The translations under genes and the position numbers were made by a program. From VAZQ01 sp963702695 (GTDB taxonomy: Bacteria; Pseudomonadota; Alphaproteobacteria; Rhizobiales; Xanthobacteraceae), in the NCBI GenBank assembly GCA_963702695.1, contig CAVPDS010000020.1:1-64000 (forward strand): a DNA stretch of 64,000 nt, given 5' to 3'. The notes beneath the pieces were generated by a model. It was not told the origin of the DNA. It made no database searches and saw only the letters and a list, made by a program, of their open reading frames with translations. This document shows, piece by piece, positions 43,243-51,617 of this stretch (the stretch's first letter is position 1; the number at the start of each line of letters is the position of its first letter).

Positions 43243-44271
43243 ATGCCTTTCCCGCTTTCGCTGCGGCGCCTGCTGTGGGCTTGCGCGCTCGCCTTCGTTG
43301 CGCCGGCGCCGGCGGTCGCCGACCCGATCTCCGATTTCTACCACGGCAAGACCATCAGCCTTTACGTCGCCTTTCCGCCGGGCGGCGGCTACGACATCTA
43401 TGCGCGCGTACTGATCCCGCATTTCACGCGCCACATTCCCGGCAACCCGCAGATCGTCATCAAGAATATGGAGGGCGGGAGCGGCGTGCGGGCGGCGTCT
43501 TACATGAGCAACGTCACATCGCAGGACGGCACCTCGCTCGGGCTTTTCCTCGACACCACGACGCTCGGAAAGGTGCTTGGCGGTCCGGGCGAGTTCGATC
43601 CCAACAAGCTCGTGTGGATCGGCCGCATCGTCTCGACCGCAACCGTGTCGGTGGTCTGGCATACCTCGCCGGCGCAGACGGTCGAAGAGGCCAAGCACAA
43701 GGAGATCGTGATGGGCGCCACGGTGCCCGCCAACAGTTCCTCGTTCATTCCAACGGCACTCAACGACCTCGCGGGCACCAAATTCAAGATCGTGCGCGGC
43801 TTCCAGGGCTCGCCGCCGATGGCGCTGGCGATGGAGCGGGGCGAGGTCGATGCGATCGGGGGCATGAGCTGGGAAGCGATCCAGCTTACCAAACAGGACT
43901 GGCTGCGCGAGAAGAAGGCCAAGGTGCTTTACGCGCAGGGCGCGAACCGCATCAAGGAGCTTCCCGACACGCCCGGACTCCTCGACTTCGCGCATGACGA
44001 GAAGTCACGGCAGATACTCACGCTGCTGGGCGGCGGCCCCGATATCGGCCGCGCGATCGTCGCCGAACCCGGCATCCCGCCGGAACGCGCGGCGGCCTTG
44101 CGCAAGGCGTTCATGGAAACGATGGTAGATCCGGACTTCGTGTCCGACATGACCAAGCGCAGCCTCAATGTCGAGGCGCTTCCCGGCGAAGAGGTGCAGA
44201 GGATCGTCGCCGCAGCGGTCGCAACGCCAAAAGAATTGGTGGAGCAGGCCAAGCGCTACGCCGGGCAGTGA
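43243..44271 (+). CDS. Periplasmic receptor, Bug/TctC-like subfamily, tandem copy 2 (342 aa)
   Basis: 342 residues. The leader RRLLWACALAFVAPAPAVA precedes DPISDFYHGKTISLYVAFPP and GGGYDIYARVLIPHFTRHIPGNPQIVIKNMEGGSGVRA. It is 90 bp after copy 1 and of exactly equal length. Differences from copy 1 are scattered single residues, consistent with an old duplication kept under selection. It has no transporter partner nearby. Confidence 0.9.
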   Translation: MPFPLSLRRLLWACALAFVAPAPAVADPISDFYHGKTISLYVAFPPGGGYDIYARVLIPHFTRHIPGNPQIVIKNMEGGSGVRAASYMSNVTSQDGTSLGLFLDTTTLGKVLGGPGEFDPNKLVWIGRIVSTATVSVVWHTSPAQTVEEAKHKEIVMGATVPANSSSFIPTALNDLAGTKFKIVRGFQGSPPMALAMERGEVDAIGGMSWEAIQLTKQDWLREKKAKVLYAQGANRIKELPDTPGLLDFAHDEKSRQILTLLGGGPDIGRAIVAEPGIPPERAAALRKAFMETMVDPDFVSDMTKRSLNVEALPGEEVQRIVAAAVATPKELVEQAKRYAGQ

Positions 44272-44417
44272 TGCGCGCAGCACTCGCGCCCGGTCGCCCC
44301 CATGAAAGCCGCGGCTTATAAACTCTGAAGTGAAAGTTTTCACCGTTGGTGCCAAAATCTCAGGGACACGGCCTGTGGGTCCCGGCTTTCGCGAAACGGT
44401 CAGATGAGAGAACCTTG

Positions 44418-45446
44418 ATGAAAGACCTTCGGCGGCTGACGCAGCTCTTCTCAGCCTGCGCAATAGCGTTCAGCGCGCACACGCCGGCAGCGGCCGAGCC
44501 GATTGCCGACTTCTACCGCGGCAAGACCATCAGCCTGTACGTCGCCTTCCCGCCCGGCGGCGGCTTCGACATCTATGCCCGTGCTTTGGCGCCACACTAC
44601 ACCAGGCACATTCCGGGCAATCCGCCGATCGTGGTCAAGAACATGGAAGGTGGCAGCGGCGTGAAGGCCGCCAGTTACATGTCGACCATCACGCCGCAGG
44701 ACGGCACCTCGCTCGGGATGTTCCTCGACACTTTTACACTGGGTAAGGTGATGGGCGGACCGGGCGATTTCGATCCGAACAAGCTCGTCTGGGTCGGGCG
44801 CATGGTCTCGACCGCCACGGTTTCGATGGTGTGGCACACCTCGGCGGCGCAGACCGTCGAGGAGGCGAAGAACAAAACAATCATCATCGCCGGGAGCGTG
44901 CCCACCAACGGCTCCTCATTCATTCCGACCGCGCTGAACGATCTGCTTGGCACCAGGTTCAAGATCATCCGCGGCTTCCAGGGCTCGCCGCCGATGGCTT
45001 TGGCGATGGAGCGCGGCGAAGTCGACGCCATCGGGGGCATAAGCTGGGAAGCAGTCCAGATGACCAAGACCGACTGGATCGCCGAGAAAAAGGCCAAGGT
45101 GCTCTACGTCCAGGGCGCGCACCGGATCAAGGAGGTGCCGGACGCGCCCGCCTTGCTCGACTTCGCTTACGATGAGAGGTCGAGACAAATTCTCGCGCTG
45201 CTCGGCGGCGGCCCCGATGTCGGCCGCTCGATCGTCGCCGAGCCGGGGATACCGCCCGAGCGCGCCGCCGCGCTGCGCAAGGCATTCATGGCGACGATGG
45301 AAGACCCGGATTTTGTCGCCGACATGAGAAAGCGCAACCTCAGCGTCGAACCGCTTCCCGGCGAAGAGGTGCAGAAGATCGTCGCCGCCGCGATGGCCAC
45401 GCCGAAGGCGTTGGTGGAACAGGCCAAGCGCTACGCGGGGCAATAA
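44418..45446 (+). CDS. Periplasmic receptor, Bug/TctC-like subfamily, tandem copy 3 (342 aa)
   Basis: 342 residues from ATG 44,418, which is chosen over 44,346 because it gives a proper leader (RRLTQLFSACAIAFSAHTPAAA). The core EPIADFYRGKTISLYVAFPP, GGGFDIYARALAPHYTRHIPGNPPIVVKNMEGGSGVKA shows Tyr-to-Phe in the GGGYD motif. It is 146 bp after copy 2. The C-terminus EPLPGEEVQKIVAAAMATPKALVEQAKRYAGQ is almost identical to that of the other copies. Confidence 0.9.
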   Translation: MKDLRRLTQLFSACAIAFSAHTPAAAEPIADFYRGKTISLYVAFPPGGGFDIYARALAPHYTRHIPGNPPIVVKNMEGGSGVKAASYMSTITPQDGTSLGMFLDTFTLGKVMGGPGDFDPNKLVWVGRMVSTATVSMVWHTSAAQTVEEAKNKTIIIAGSVPTNGSSFIPTALNDLLGTRFKIIRGFQGSPPMALAMERGEVDAIGGISWEAVQMTKTDWIAEKKAKVLYVQGAHRIKEVPDAPALLDFAYDERSRQILALLGGGPDVGRSIVAEPGIPPERAAALRKAFMATMEDPDFVADMRKRNLSVEPLPGEEVQKIVAAAMATPKALVEQAKRYAGQ

Positions 45447-45477
45447 GGCCATGATTAGCAATGAAGGAGCCCGTTTG

Positions 45478-46467
45478 ATGAGCCTTCGCCTGACGGCCGC
45501 CTTGGCGGCCCTGATCTGCACGTCGTTGGTTGCTTCTGCGCAATCGCGAGACCAGGTCACCCTGCGCTTCGGCGTGATTGCAAACTCCGCGCGCAGCGTG
45601 TCCTCGCTCGGCCTCAATATCGCGCTGCGCAAGGGCTTTCTCGCCAAGGAGGGGATCGAACTGCAGGTAGTCGGCCTGCGCGGCGTGCAATACCAGATCG
45701 AGGCGCTCGACAAGGGCGATGTCGATCTCAGCCACACCGCCACGCCCTATCTCCTCCAGGCCGTGCTCAAGGGCTCCGATTCTGTCGCCGTCGTCGGCGG
45801 GCCGGCAAATACGATTTTCAGCCTGATGGCAAAGCCCGAGGTCAAAAGCTACGACGATCTCAAGGGCAAGATGATCGGGCTCTCGCTGCCGGTCGACACG
45901 ATCTCGATCGCAAGCCGAATGCTGCTAGAGAAGCACGGGCTCAAGGAGCCGGCCTTCCGCACCAAGGAACTGGTCGGCACGCCGATCCGCGCCGAGTGCC
46001 TCACCAAGGGCGAATGCGACGCCGTGCCGCTCGGCCAGCCCGACGACATCGTGTTCATGCAGAAGGGTTTCACCAAGCTCGGCGACTCGCTCGAAGTGAT
46101 TCCGGTGCTGCAGTTCAACGTCATCGCCGCGCGCCGCGCGTGGGCGCAGGCCAATAAGGACAAGGTCACGCGCTTCGCCCGCGCCTTCGGCAACGCCTAC
46201 AAATTCATGCGCGACAAAGCCAACCGCGATGAGGTCGCCAAGATCATCACCGAGACGACAGGCGCGCCCGCTGATATCGCGCGCGCGATGCTCGCCTTTT
46301 ATTACGAGCCCGACCGTGGCGTGATGCCGAAGCAAGCCGAAATCGACATGGCCGGCATGACGCAGGTGATTGATCTCCTCGGCCGCACCGGGGAGATCAA
46401 GACGCCACTGCCGGCCGCGGAGAAGTTCGTCGACTTGCAATATCTCAAGGCGGCGGGGATGCAATGA
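45478..46467 (+). CDS. ABC transporter substrate-binding protein, NMT1/SsuA-like
   Basis: 329 residues. ATG 45,478 has AAGGAG 8 nt upstream and is preferred to 45,451. The signal peptide LTAALAALICTSLVASAQ precedes VTLRFGVIANSARSVSSLGLNIALRKGFLAKEGIELQVVGLRG, LDKGDVDLSHTATPYLLQA and YDDLKGKMIGLSLPVDTIS, an NMT1-like two-lobed receptor. It is 31 bp after the third tandem receptor and likely in the same transcript. It differs in fold family from them, so the operon offers two receptor types. Confidence 0.87.
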   Translation: MSLRLTAALAALICTSLVASAQSRDQVTLRFGVIANSARSVSSLGLNIALRKGFLAKEGIELQVVGLRGVQYQIEALDKGDVDLSHTATPYLLQAVLKGSDSVAVVGGPANTIFSLMAKPEVKSYDDLKGKMIGLSLPVDTISIASRMLLEKHGLKEPAFRTKELVGTPIRAECLTKGECDAVPLGQPDDIVFMQKGFTKLGDSLEVIPVLQFNVIAARRAWAQANKDKVTRFARAFGNAYKFMRDKANRDEVAKIITETTGAPADIARAMLAFYYEPDRGVMPKQAEIDMAGMTQVIDLLGRTGEIKTPLPAAEKFVDLQYLKAAGMQ

Positions 46468-46468
46468 T

Positions 46469-46535
46469 CAGACGACGGAAGGCGTACGACAGAGGACGTA
46501 GCGGCAATTAAACCCTGCTCTCTTTCCGTCGTCTG
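46469..46535. terminator. Long-range inverted repeat between convergent genes
   Basis: CAGACGACGGAA (46,469-46,480) and TTCCGTCGTCTG (46,524-46,535) are perfect 12-bp inverted copies separated by 43 nt, starting 2 nt after the stop of the plus-strand gene and ending 10 nt before the stop of the minus-strand gene. They could form a bidirectional termination or mRNA 3'-protecting structure. No T-run follows, so classical intrinsic termination is doubtful. Confidence 0.5.
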
Positions 46536-46545
46536 TGCTCCGTCG

Positions 46546-47061
46546 TCACAGGTTCGCCGGCGTTCCCATGAAATCGCGCTTGGTGAGATCCAGCCCGCAA
46601 TGACGCAGGATGTCGTAAGCTGTCGTGCAGTGGAAATAGAAGTTCGGCAGGATGTGGTTGAGGAGCAAGCCCTGCCCGGTGAACTTGCGCTCGTTGGCGC
46701 CGAGCTTGAGCGTGATCTCTTTGTCGTCGGTGCCGTCGATCTGTGCCGGCTTGAAGCTTTTTACATAGTCGATCGTCTTGGCGATGCGGGCCTTGAGCTC
46801 AGGGATCGAGGTCTCGGTGTTCGGCATGTCGAGCGGCGCCGCGCCGGTGAGCGCGCTGCAGGCCCGCATCGCATGCGCGGTCGCCTGCTGCACCTGCCGC
46901 GACAGTGGATACATGTCGGGAAACAGCCGCATGCCGAGCAGGAAATTCTGGTCGAGCTGCTTCGCTTCGGCATGCGCCGCCGCCTTGTCGAGTACGCCCG
47001 AAAGCGCGGTGAGGAACTGGACGAAGATCGGCACCGATATCGTGTACATGGAAATCGCCAT
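46546..47061 (-). CDS. DUF1993 family protein
   Basis: 171 residues: SMYTISVPIFVQFLTALSGVLDKAAAHAEAK, FLLGMRLFPDMYPLSRQVQQATAHAMRACSALTG and LLNHILPNFYFHCTTAYDILRHCGLDLTKRDFMG. This is the full DUF1993 pattern, a helical bundle related to DinB-like metal-binding folds. His and Cys positions in the last helix could bind metal. The biochemical role is unknown. Confidence 0.88.
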   Translation of the reverse strand: MAISMYTISVPIFVQFLTALSGVLDKAAAHAEAKQLDQNFLLGMRLFPDMYPLSRQVQQATAHAMRACSALTGAAPLDMPNTETSIPELKARIAKTIDYVKSFKPAQIDGTDDKEITLKLGANERKFTGQGLLLNHILPNFYFHCTTAYDILRHCGLDLTKRDFMGTPANL

Positions 47062-47212
47062 GGGTCGTGGTCCTTTGTTGGCATGGGAGGGGAATGGACG
47101 GGAGGCGACATTAGCGTGCCCGCGGCGCGGCTCAAGCGGCAGACTCGTTGACTCCTAAAATCTTTCAATGGACTGATGCGACTTGCGCCAAACCCAAGGA
47201 GCCAGACCTCGC

Positions 47213-48262
47213 ATGAAGGCGATCGTGATCCATGAATTCGGCCCGCCCGAAGTGCTGCGCTACGAGGACGTGCCCGACCCGCAGCCGCGCGCGGGCGAAA
47301 TCCGGATCAAGGTCCACGCCGCCACCGTCAACCGCGTGCTTGACGTGAGCCTGCGCGCCGGCACGGAGCCGCAGCGCAAGCCGGTGCTGCCGCTCATCCC
47401 CGGGGTCGATTGCGCCGGCATCATCGATGCGGTCGGCCCAGGCGTGACGCGCTGGAAGGTCGGCGCGCGCGTCGCGGCCGCCGGCGTCATGCCGCTCGAT
47501 GTCTGCGCCGAGGACGGCGAGGGCTATACCGGTCCGGAAGGGATGATGGGAATCAAGCGGCCGGGCGGCTTTGCGGAGATGGTCGCGGTGCCGGCCTGCG
47601 CGGCGTTCGAGGTGCCGGCGGGGCTGGGATTCCATGAAGCCGCGGTGATCATGCGGCACGCACCGATGGCATGGAATCTGCTGGTGAACGAGGCAAAGCT
47701 CAAGCGGGGCGAGACCGTGCTCGTGATGGGCGCGGGCGGCAATCTCGGCACCGTCGGAATCCAGCTCGCCAAAAATGTGATCGGCGCGAAGGTGATCGCG
47801 ACGGCGGGCTCGGACGAGCGCGTGCGGCTCGGGCTCAACCTCGGCGCTGATCACGGCGTCAACTACAACACGCAGGACCTCGCCGCCGAAGTGCTCAAGC
47901 TCACCGGCGGCAAGGGCGTCGACGTGCTCTATGACAACGTCGCGAGCCCGAAGGCGCTGCCGAAAGCCTTCCTCGCGCTTGGCATGAATGGGCGGCTTGT
48001 CACTGCCGGCGCACATGGCGGGCCGCTGGTGACGATCGACTTCGCGCACCTCTATCACAAGAAGATCACGATCATGGGCCGCACCGGCCACAAGGACGAA
48101 GACATTCCGAAATGCTTCGCAGCCGCGGCCGAAGGGAAGATCAAGGCGCAGATCGAGAAGTTGCTGCCACTATCGCGCACGCGCGACGCACACCGGCTGG
48201 TGGAGTTGGGCGAGGTGGCGGGCAAGATCGTGCTCGATCCGACGTTGGATCACGCGCACTGA
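47213..48262 (+). CDS. NADPH:quinone reductase / zinc-independent alcohol dehydrogenase family
   Basis: 349 residues of the medium-chain dehydrogenase/reductase family from ATG 47,213. An N-terminal GroES-like domain (MKAIVIHEFGPPEVLRYEDV, PGVDCAGIIDAVGPGVTRW) precedes a Rossmann domain with nucleotide motif VLVMGAGGNLGTVGIQLAK and GVDVLYDNVA. Catalytic-zinc cysteines are missing at the usual sites, as in quinone oxidoreductases. The cofactor motif AGGNLG (instead of AAGGVG) is slightly unusual. Substrate unknown. Confidence 0.87.
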   Translation: MKAIVIHEFGPPEVLRYEDVPDPQPRAGEIRIKVHAATVNRVLDVSLRAGTEPQRKPVLPLIPGVDCAGIIDAVGPGVTRWKVGARVAAAGVMPLDVCAEDGEGYTGPEGMMGIKRPGGFAEMVAVPACAAFEVPAGLGFHEAAVIMRHAPMAWNLLVNEAKLKRGETVLVMGAGGNLGTVGIQLAKNVIGAKVIATAGSDERVRLGLNLGADHGVNYNTQDLAAEVLKLTGGKGVDVLYDNVASPKALPKAFLALGMNGRLVTAGAHGGPLVTIDFAHLYHKKITIMGRTGHKDEDIPKCFAAAAEGKIKAQIEKLLPLSRTRDAHRLVELGEVAGKIVLDPTLDHAH

Positions 48263-48368
48263 GGACGGCCCGGCATGGTCGGGAGCCCAGTCCGCTTCCG
48301 GATATACTGCGTCCATCTGGGCAAGCCGCGGTGGCGCGAATGACCCGAAGTGGACTCGACCAAGTCCC

Positions 48369-49358
48369 TCAGGAACGAGCGCGCCTGCCGTCGTTGGCGA
48401 CTGATTTCGCGATTGTGCGCGTACATTCGATGAACCGCGCGACTAGCGGGCCGAGCGTTCTATTCTTCAGCGTTACCAGCGCGATTGGCCATGGCCGAAT
48501 TGGCAGATCAACCGAGAGCAGCTTCAGTGGAAATTGCTTAGCGTACAGATTGAAGATTGATCTTGGTAGCGGCGCGATGTAACGGCCGCTTGCAAGTAGA
48601 TCGCCTCTGAGACCTGCAAGCTGGGTTCCGATAATAACCGATGGCGCCACCAAGCCGCGCACCCGAAACGCCTCCATGATGTGATTGTAAATTGCGGCGC
48701 CCGGCGGGGTCAGAATCCAAGGCTCATTAATCAAGTCGACCAGATCGATGTGGCGGCGACGCGTCCAACGATTTCGTATCCCGCACGCAACAACAAGCGG
48801 ATCATCGAGCAGGCACTCCACCTGCAAGTGTTCACCCTGCGAACCGACGGCAAGCGGCACCGGTGACCGCACGATGGCGAGATCGAGGGTCCGATCGCGC
48901 AGCATAGGTAGGTCGAGAGTTGGCGTCGTCAGATTGAATATGCTGATTGACACACGGGGATGTTTTCGCACGAACTGCTGAACAGCCGGAGAGATCAGCG
49001 CGCTGGCAATCGATTCGGGACAGCCGATTCGCAGCTCACCTGATGTGGAGTCGCTCAAGAATTCGATGTCACGCACTCCCTGTCTCAGTTCGTCAAAAGC
49101 GGTGCGGGCACGGCGAAGAAGCGCGTCTCCAAAAATCGTCAGCTCAACCCCCTGCCGGCTGCGATCGAACAGGCGCACACCGAGCGCGTGCTCCAAGTCT
49201 GCAACAGTTTCCGAGACGGTCGGCTGCGAGACACCCAACTCTGTGGCGGCCTTGCCCATGTTGCCCCGCTGCGCAACGGTTGCAAATACATGCAAATCCC
49301 GCAGCCTGAACCGCCGCCCGATCTGCTTATCCCAGTCGATCTTCCGTGCCATAGGCAT
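48369..49358 (-). CDS. LysR-family transcriptional regulator
   Basis: 329 residues. The N-terminal winged helix RLRDLHVFATVAQRGNMGKAATELGVSQPTVSETVADLEHALGVRLFDRSRQGVELT is followed by an effector-binding domain (GELRIGCPESIASALISPAVQQF, DLAIVRSP). It is divergent from the Bug receptor at 49,477, the usual arrangement for a LysR regulator controlling the adjacent uptake gene in response to its substrate. Its start codon lies inside a perfect palindrome (49,349-49,368), suggesting strong autorepression; a second ATG two codons on is possible. Confidence 0.92.
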   Translation of the reverse strand: MPMARKIDWDKQIGRRFRLRDLHVFATVAQRGNMGKAATELGVSQPTVSETVADLEHALGVRLFDRSRQGVELTIFGDALLRRARTAFDELRQGVRDIEFLSDSTSGELRIGCPESIASALISPAVQQFVRKHPRVSISIFNLTTPTLDLPMLRDRTLDLAIVRSPVPLAVGSQGEHLQVECLLDDPLVVACGIRNRWTRRRHIDLVDLINEPWILTPPGAAIYNHIMEAFRVRGLVAPSVIIGTQLAGLRGDLLASGRYIAPLPRSIFNLYAKQFPLKLLSVDLPIRPWPIALVTLKNRTLGPLVARFIECTRTIAKSVANDGRRARS

Positions 49359-49368
49359 AATCCTATGG
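49349..49368. promoter_or_regulatory. Palindrome covering the LysR start codon
   Basis: CCATAGGCATAATCCTATGG is a perfect 7-6-7 inverted repeat (arms CCATAGG / CCTATGG). The ATG of the LysR gene (49,356-49,358, minus strand) lies in its spacer. It is 109 bp upstream of the divergent receptor start. The ATA...TAT symmetry fits a LysR-type binding site, so it is the best candidate operator for this pair. Confidence 0.55.
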
Positions 49369-49476
49369 AATCAGAGCTAAATAGGGAATAGCCGCTATGG
49401 CCCGTCGAAGCTTAACCTCCCAACGGCTCGGTTGGTCGGATGCTGATCCAGATCGTGCAATTTTCGGGAGGGCAAC

Positions 49477-50454
49477 ATGACATTGCGCCGTCGACAGTTC
49501 TTGCGTCTCGCAGCAGCTGCCGTTGCACTGCCGGCTACGTCGCGCTTAGCGTGGACGCAAAGCTATCCTTCGCGACCCGTGCGTCTGATCGCCGCCACTG
49601 CCGCCGGTGGCTCACCCGATATTCTCGCACGCCTGATCGCTGAATGGCTGTCGGATCGCCTTGGGCAGCCGTTCCTCGTTGAGAATCGTCCGGGTGGCGG
49701 TACCAATGTCGGTACTGAAGCGGTGGTGCGTGCACCTGCGGATGGCTACACCCTGCTCATGGTGGCGCCTGCAAACGCAAGCAACGCAACGCTCTACGAG
49801 AAACTCAGCTTCAATTTCATTCGCGACATCGCGCCAGTTGCCGGGATCGCTCGCGTTCCAAGCGTGTTGGTGGTGCACCCGTCGGTTCCTGCAACAACGG
49901 TCCCGCAATTCATCGCCTATGCCAAGGCCAATCCGGGTAAGCTTAATATGGCATCTGCCGGGATCGGGACCGGCTCCCACATGTACGGTGAGTTGTTCAA
50001 GATGATGGCCGGCGTCGACATGGTCCACGTGCCTTACCGCAGTGGAGGCCCCGCACTGACCGACCTGCTGGGCGGCCAGGTACAGGTCTACTTTGCGCCG
50101 TCGGCAATATCGATGAATCACATAAGGGCTGGCAAACTGCGCGGACTGGCAGTGACCACCGCAAATCGGTTGGAGGAGTTGCCCGACACTCCGACCATAG
50201 GGGATTTTGTGCCAGGTTACGAGGCTAGCGGTTGGTTCGGTGTTGGGGCGCCGAAAAATACCCCGGTCGAAATTATCGAAAGACTGAACAAGGAAATCAA
50301 CGCCGCTCTCGCCGATCCGAAGTTCAAGACGCGCCTTGCCGATCTTGGCGGCATATCGCTTGCAGGCTCACCTGCCGATTTCGGAAGGCTGATTAGCGAC
50401 GAAACCGAGAAGTGGGGCAAGGTGATCCGAACCGCTCACATCAAGGCCGAGTGA
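49477..50454 (+). CDS. Bug-family (TctC-type) receptor, divergent from LysR
   Basis: 325 residues with a twin-arginine-like leader (LRRRQFLRLAAAAVALPATSRLAWTQ). The classical Bug pattern follows: YPSRPVRLIAATAAGGSPDILARLIAEWLSDRLGQPFLVENRPGGG, NVGTEAVVRAPADGYTLLMV and GVGAPKNTPVEIIERLNKEINAAL. GGGAGG precedes the ATG. The gene is closer to canonical Bug proteins than the tandem receptors at 35-45 kb. The ligand is likely a carboxylate, sensed also by the neighbouring LysR; this is inference from arrangement. Confidence 0.9.
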   Translation: MTLRRRQFLRLAAAAVALPATSRLAWTQSYPSRPVRLIAATAAGGSPDILARLIAEWLSDRLGQPFLVENRPGGGTNVGTEAVVRAPADGYTLLMVAPANASNATLYEKLSFNFIRDIAPVAGIARVPSVLVVHPSVPATTVPQFIAYAKANPGKLNMASAGIGTGSHMYGELFKMMAGVDMVHVPYRSGGPALTDLLGGQVQVYFAPSAISMNHIRAGKLRGLAVTTANRLEELPDTPTIGDFVPGYEASGWFGVGAPKNTPVEIIERLNKEINAALADPKFKTRLADLGGISLAGSPADFGRLISDETEKWGKVIRTAHIKAE

Positions 50455-50670
50455 GAGCCATTCCCGGAATTTCGATCGGCGAACCCGTTGGACGGCAGGC
50501 AGTTGATCTTAGAGTTACTGCCGAGCTATGCGGTGGCGGTGCGTCAACAGCGGCGTGAGCGCCGCCCCGGGGGTCTGCTTGTGGCCCTCAGCTCTCGTAG
50601 CCTCTCGGTCGCTTTCGGATGGTTGCGGACGAGCAACTTGGTCGCTCGTGCAGTCGCCTACTATTCGGAG

Positions 50671-51597
50671 CTATCCCCTGATTTCCCCGTACTTCGGCAG
50701 TTCGTTGGTCTGATAGCCCTGGATCACGCGCTCGGAGCCAAAGCCCCAGTAATTCCGCAGCGTCTCGGGGCCGTGCAGCTTCGGCCGCAGCGGAAATTCC
50801 TGGTGCCAGGGGCGCGGATCGAAATAACCGAGCTCCTCGTCTTTCATCTGGTCCATCTCGCAGAATATCTCGACCCGCACGAGGTCCGAGTTGCGGTGAT
50901 AGGTGGCGACGTTGTGGCCGATGACGTGCCGGCCCGGCCCCCACACCAGATGCACCTTGTTGTGGGCAAGATAATCGACGGCCTTGTGAATCTCCGACCA
51001 GTCGATGACCTCGAAGGCGATGTGGTGAAGCTGCGGCTTCTCGTCGATGATGAAGTTGAGCGAGTGGTGGTCGGTATTGCAGCGCAGGAACACGAAGAAA
51101 TCGCCGCGCCAGTCCGACACCTTGAACCCGAGCACGTCGCAATAGAACTTCACGATCTGCTGCACGTCGAGCACGCGATAAGCGACGTGACCAAGCTTGA
51201 GTATGTTGAAGATCGAGGGCATCGGGTCGAGTTTGGCGAAGTTGTACTCGGCGTAGATGTCTGTCCGCGTACCCTTCGGATCGTTGAAAGTCACCGCCTG
51301 CGCAACGCCGGGCGAGACACCCTGGCGGAGTTCGGCCTTGATGCCATGCTCGCCGAGCGCCTTCACGACGTCCTTGAGCTCGGTATCGGGCGCCACCTGG
51401 AATGACACACCCTTGAGGTGCCCGGCATCGCCGCGCACCAGTTCGATTGCCTCCAGCCCCTGCTTGCTGCCGAGGAAGACGCGGTCCTTGCTGCGCTCGA
51501 TGATGCTGAGCCCGAGGAGCCGGCTGTAGTAGTCGGTCTGCGCCTCGATGTCGGGCGTTGAGATCGTCGCGTGGCCGAGCCGCCGGACCTTGATCAT
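50671..51597 (-). CDS. Extradiol ring-cleavage dioxygenase (VOC family), catechol 2,3-dioxygenase-like
   Basis: 308 residues from ATG 51,597 with GAGGAGA upstream. Two VOC modules are present: residues 1-120 (RRLGHATISTPDIEAQTDYYSRLLGL) and 130-270 (LKLGHVAYRVLDVQQIVKFYCDVLGFKV). Iron ligands of type I extradiol dioxygenases are at His137, His192 (LHHIAFEV) and Glu243 (LVRVEIF), with His234 nearby. It probably opens a catechol-type ring next to the two hydroxyls. It ends an operon: solute receptor, FAH-family hydrolase, dioxygenase, with 20 bp between the last two. Confidence 0.85.
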   Translation of the reverse strand: MIKVRRLGHATISTPDIEAQTDYYSRLLGLSIIERSKDRVFLGSKQGLEAIELVRGDAGHLKGVSFQVAPDTELKDVVKALGEHGIKAELRQGVSPGVAQAVTFNDPKGTRTDIYAEYNFAKLDPMPSIFNILKLGHVAYRVLDVQQIVKFYCDVLGFKVSDWRGDFFVFLRCNTDHHSLNFIIDEKPQLHHIAFEVIDWSEIHKAVDYLAHNKVHLVWGPGRHVIGHNVATYHRNSDLVRVEIFCEMDQMKDEELGYFDPRPWHQEFPLRPKLHGPETLRNYWGFGSERVIQGYQTNELPKYGEIRG

Positions 51598-51617
51598 GGC
51601 ATTCTCCTCATTCCGTC

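Noticed and set aside
42001..43995. 664-codon minus-strand frame across two receptors
   Set aside because: It is antisense to the tandem receptors at 42,124 and 43,243; the plus-strand products have leaders and family motifs, this one has none.
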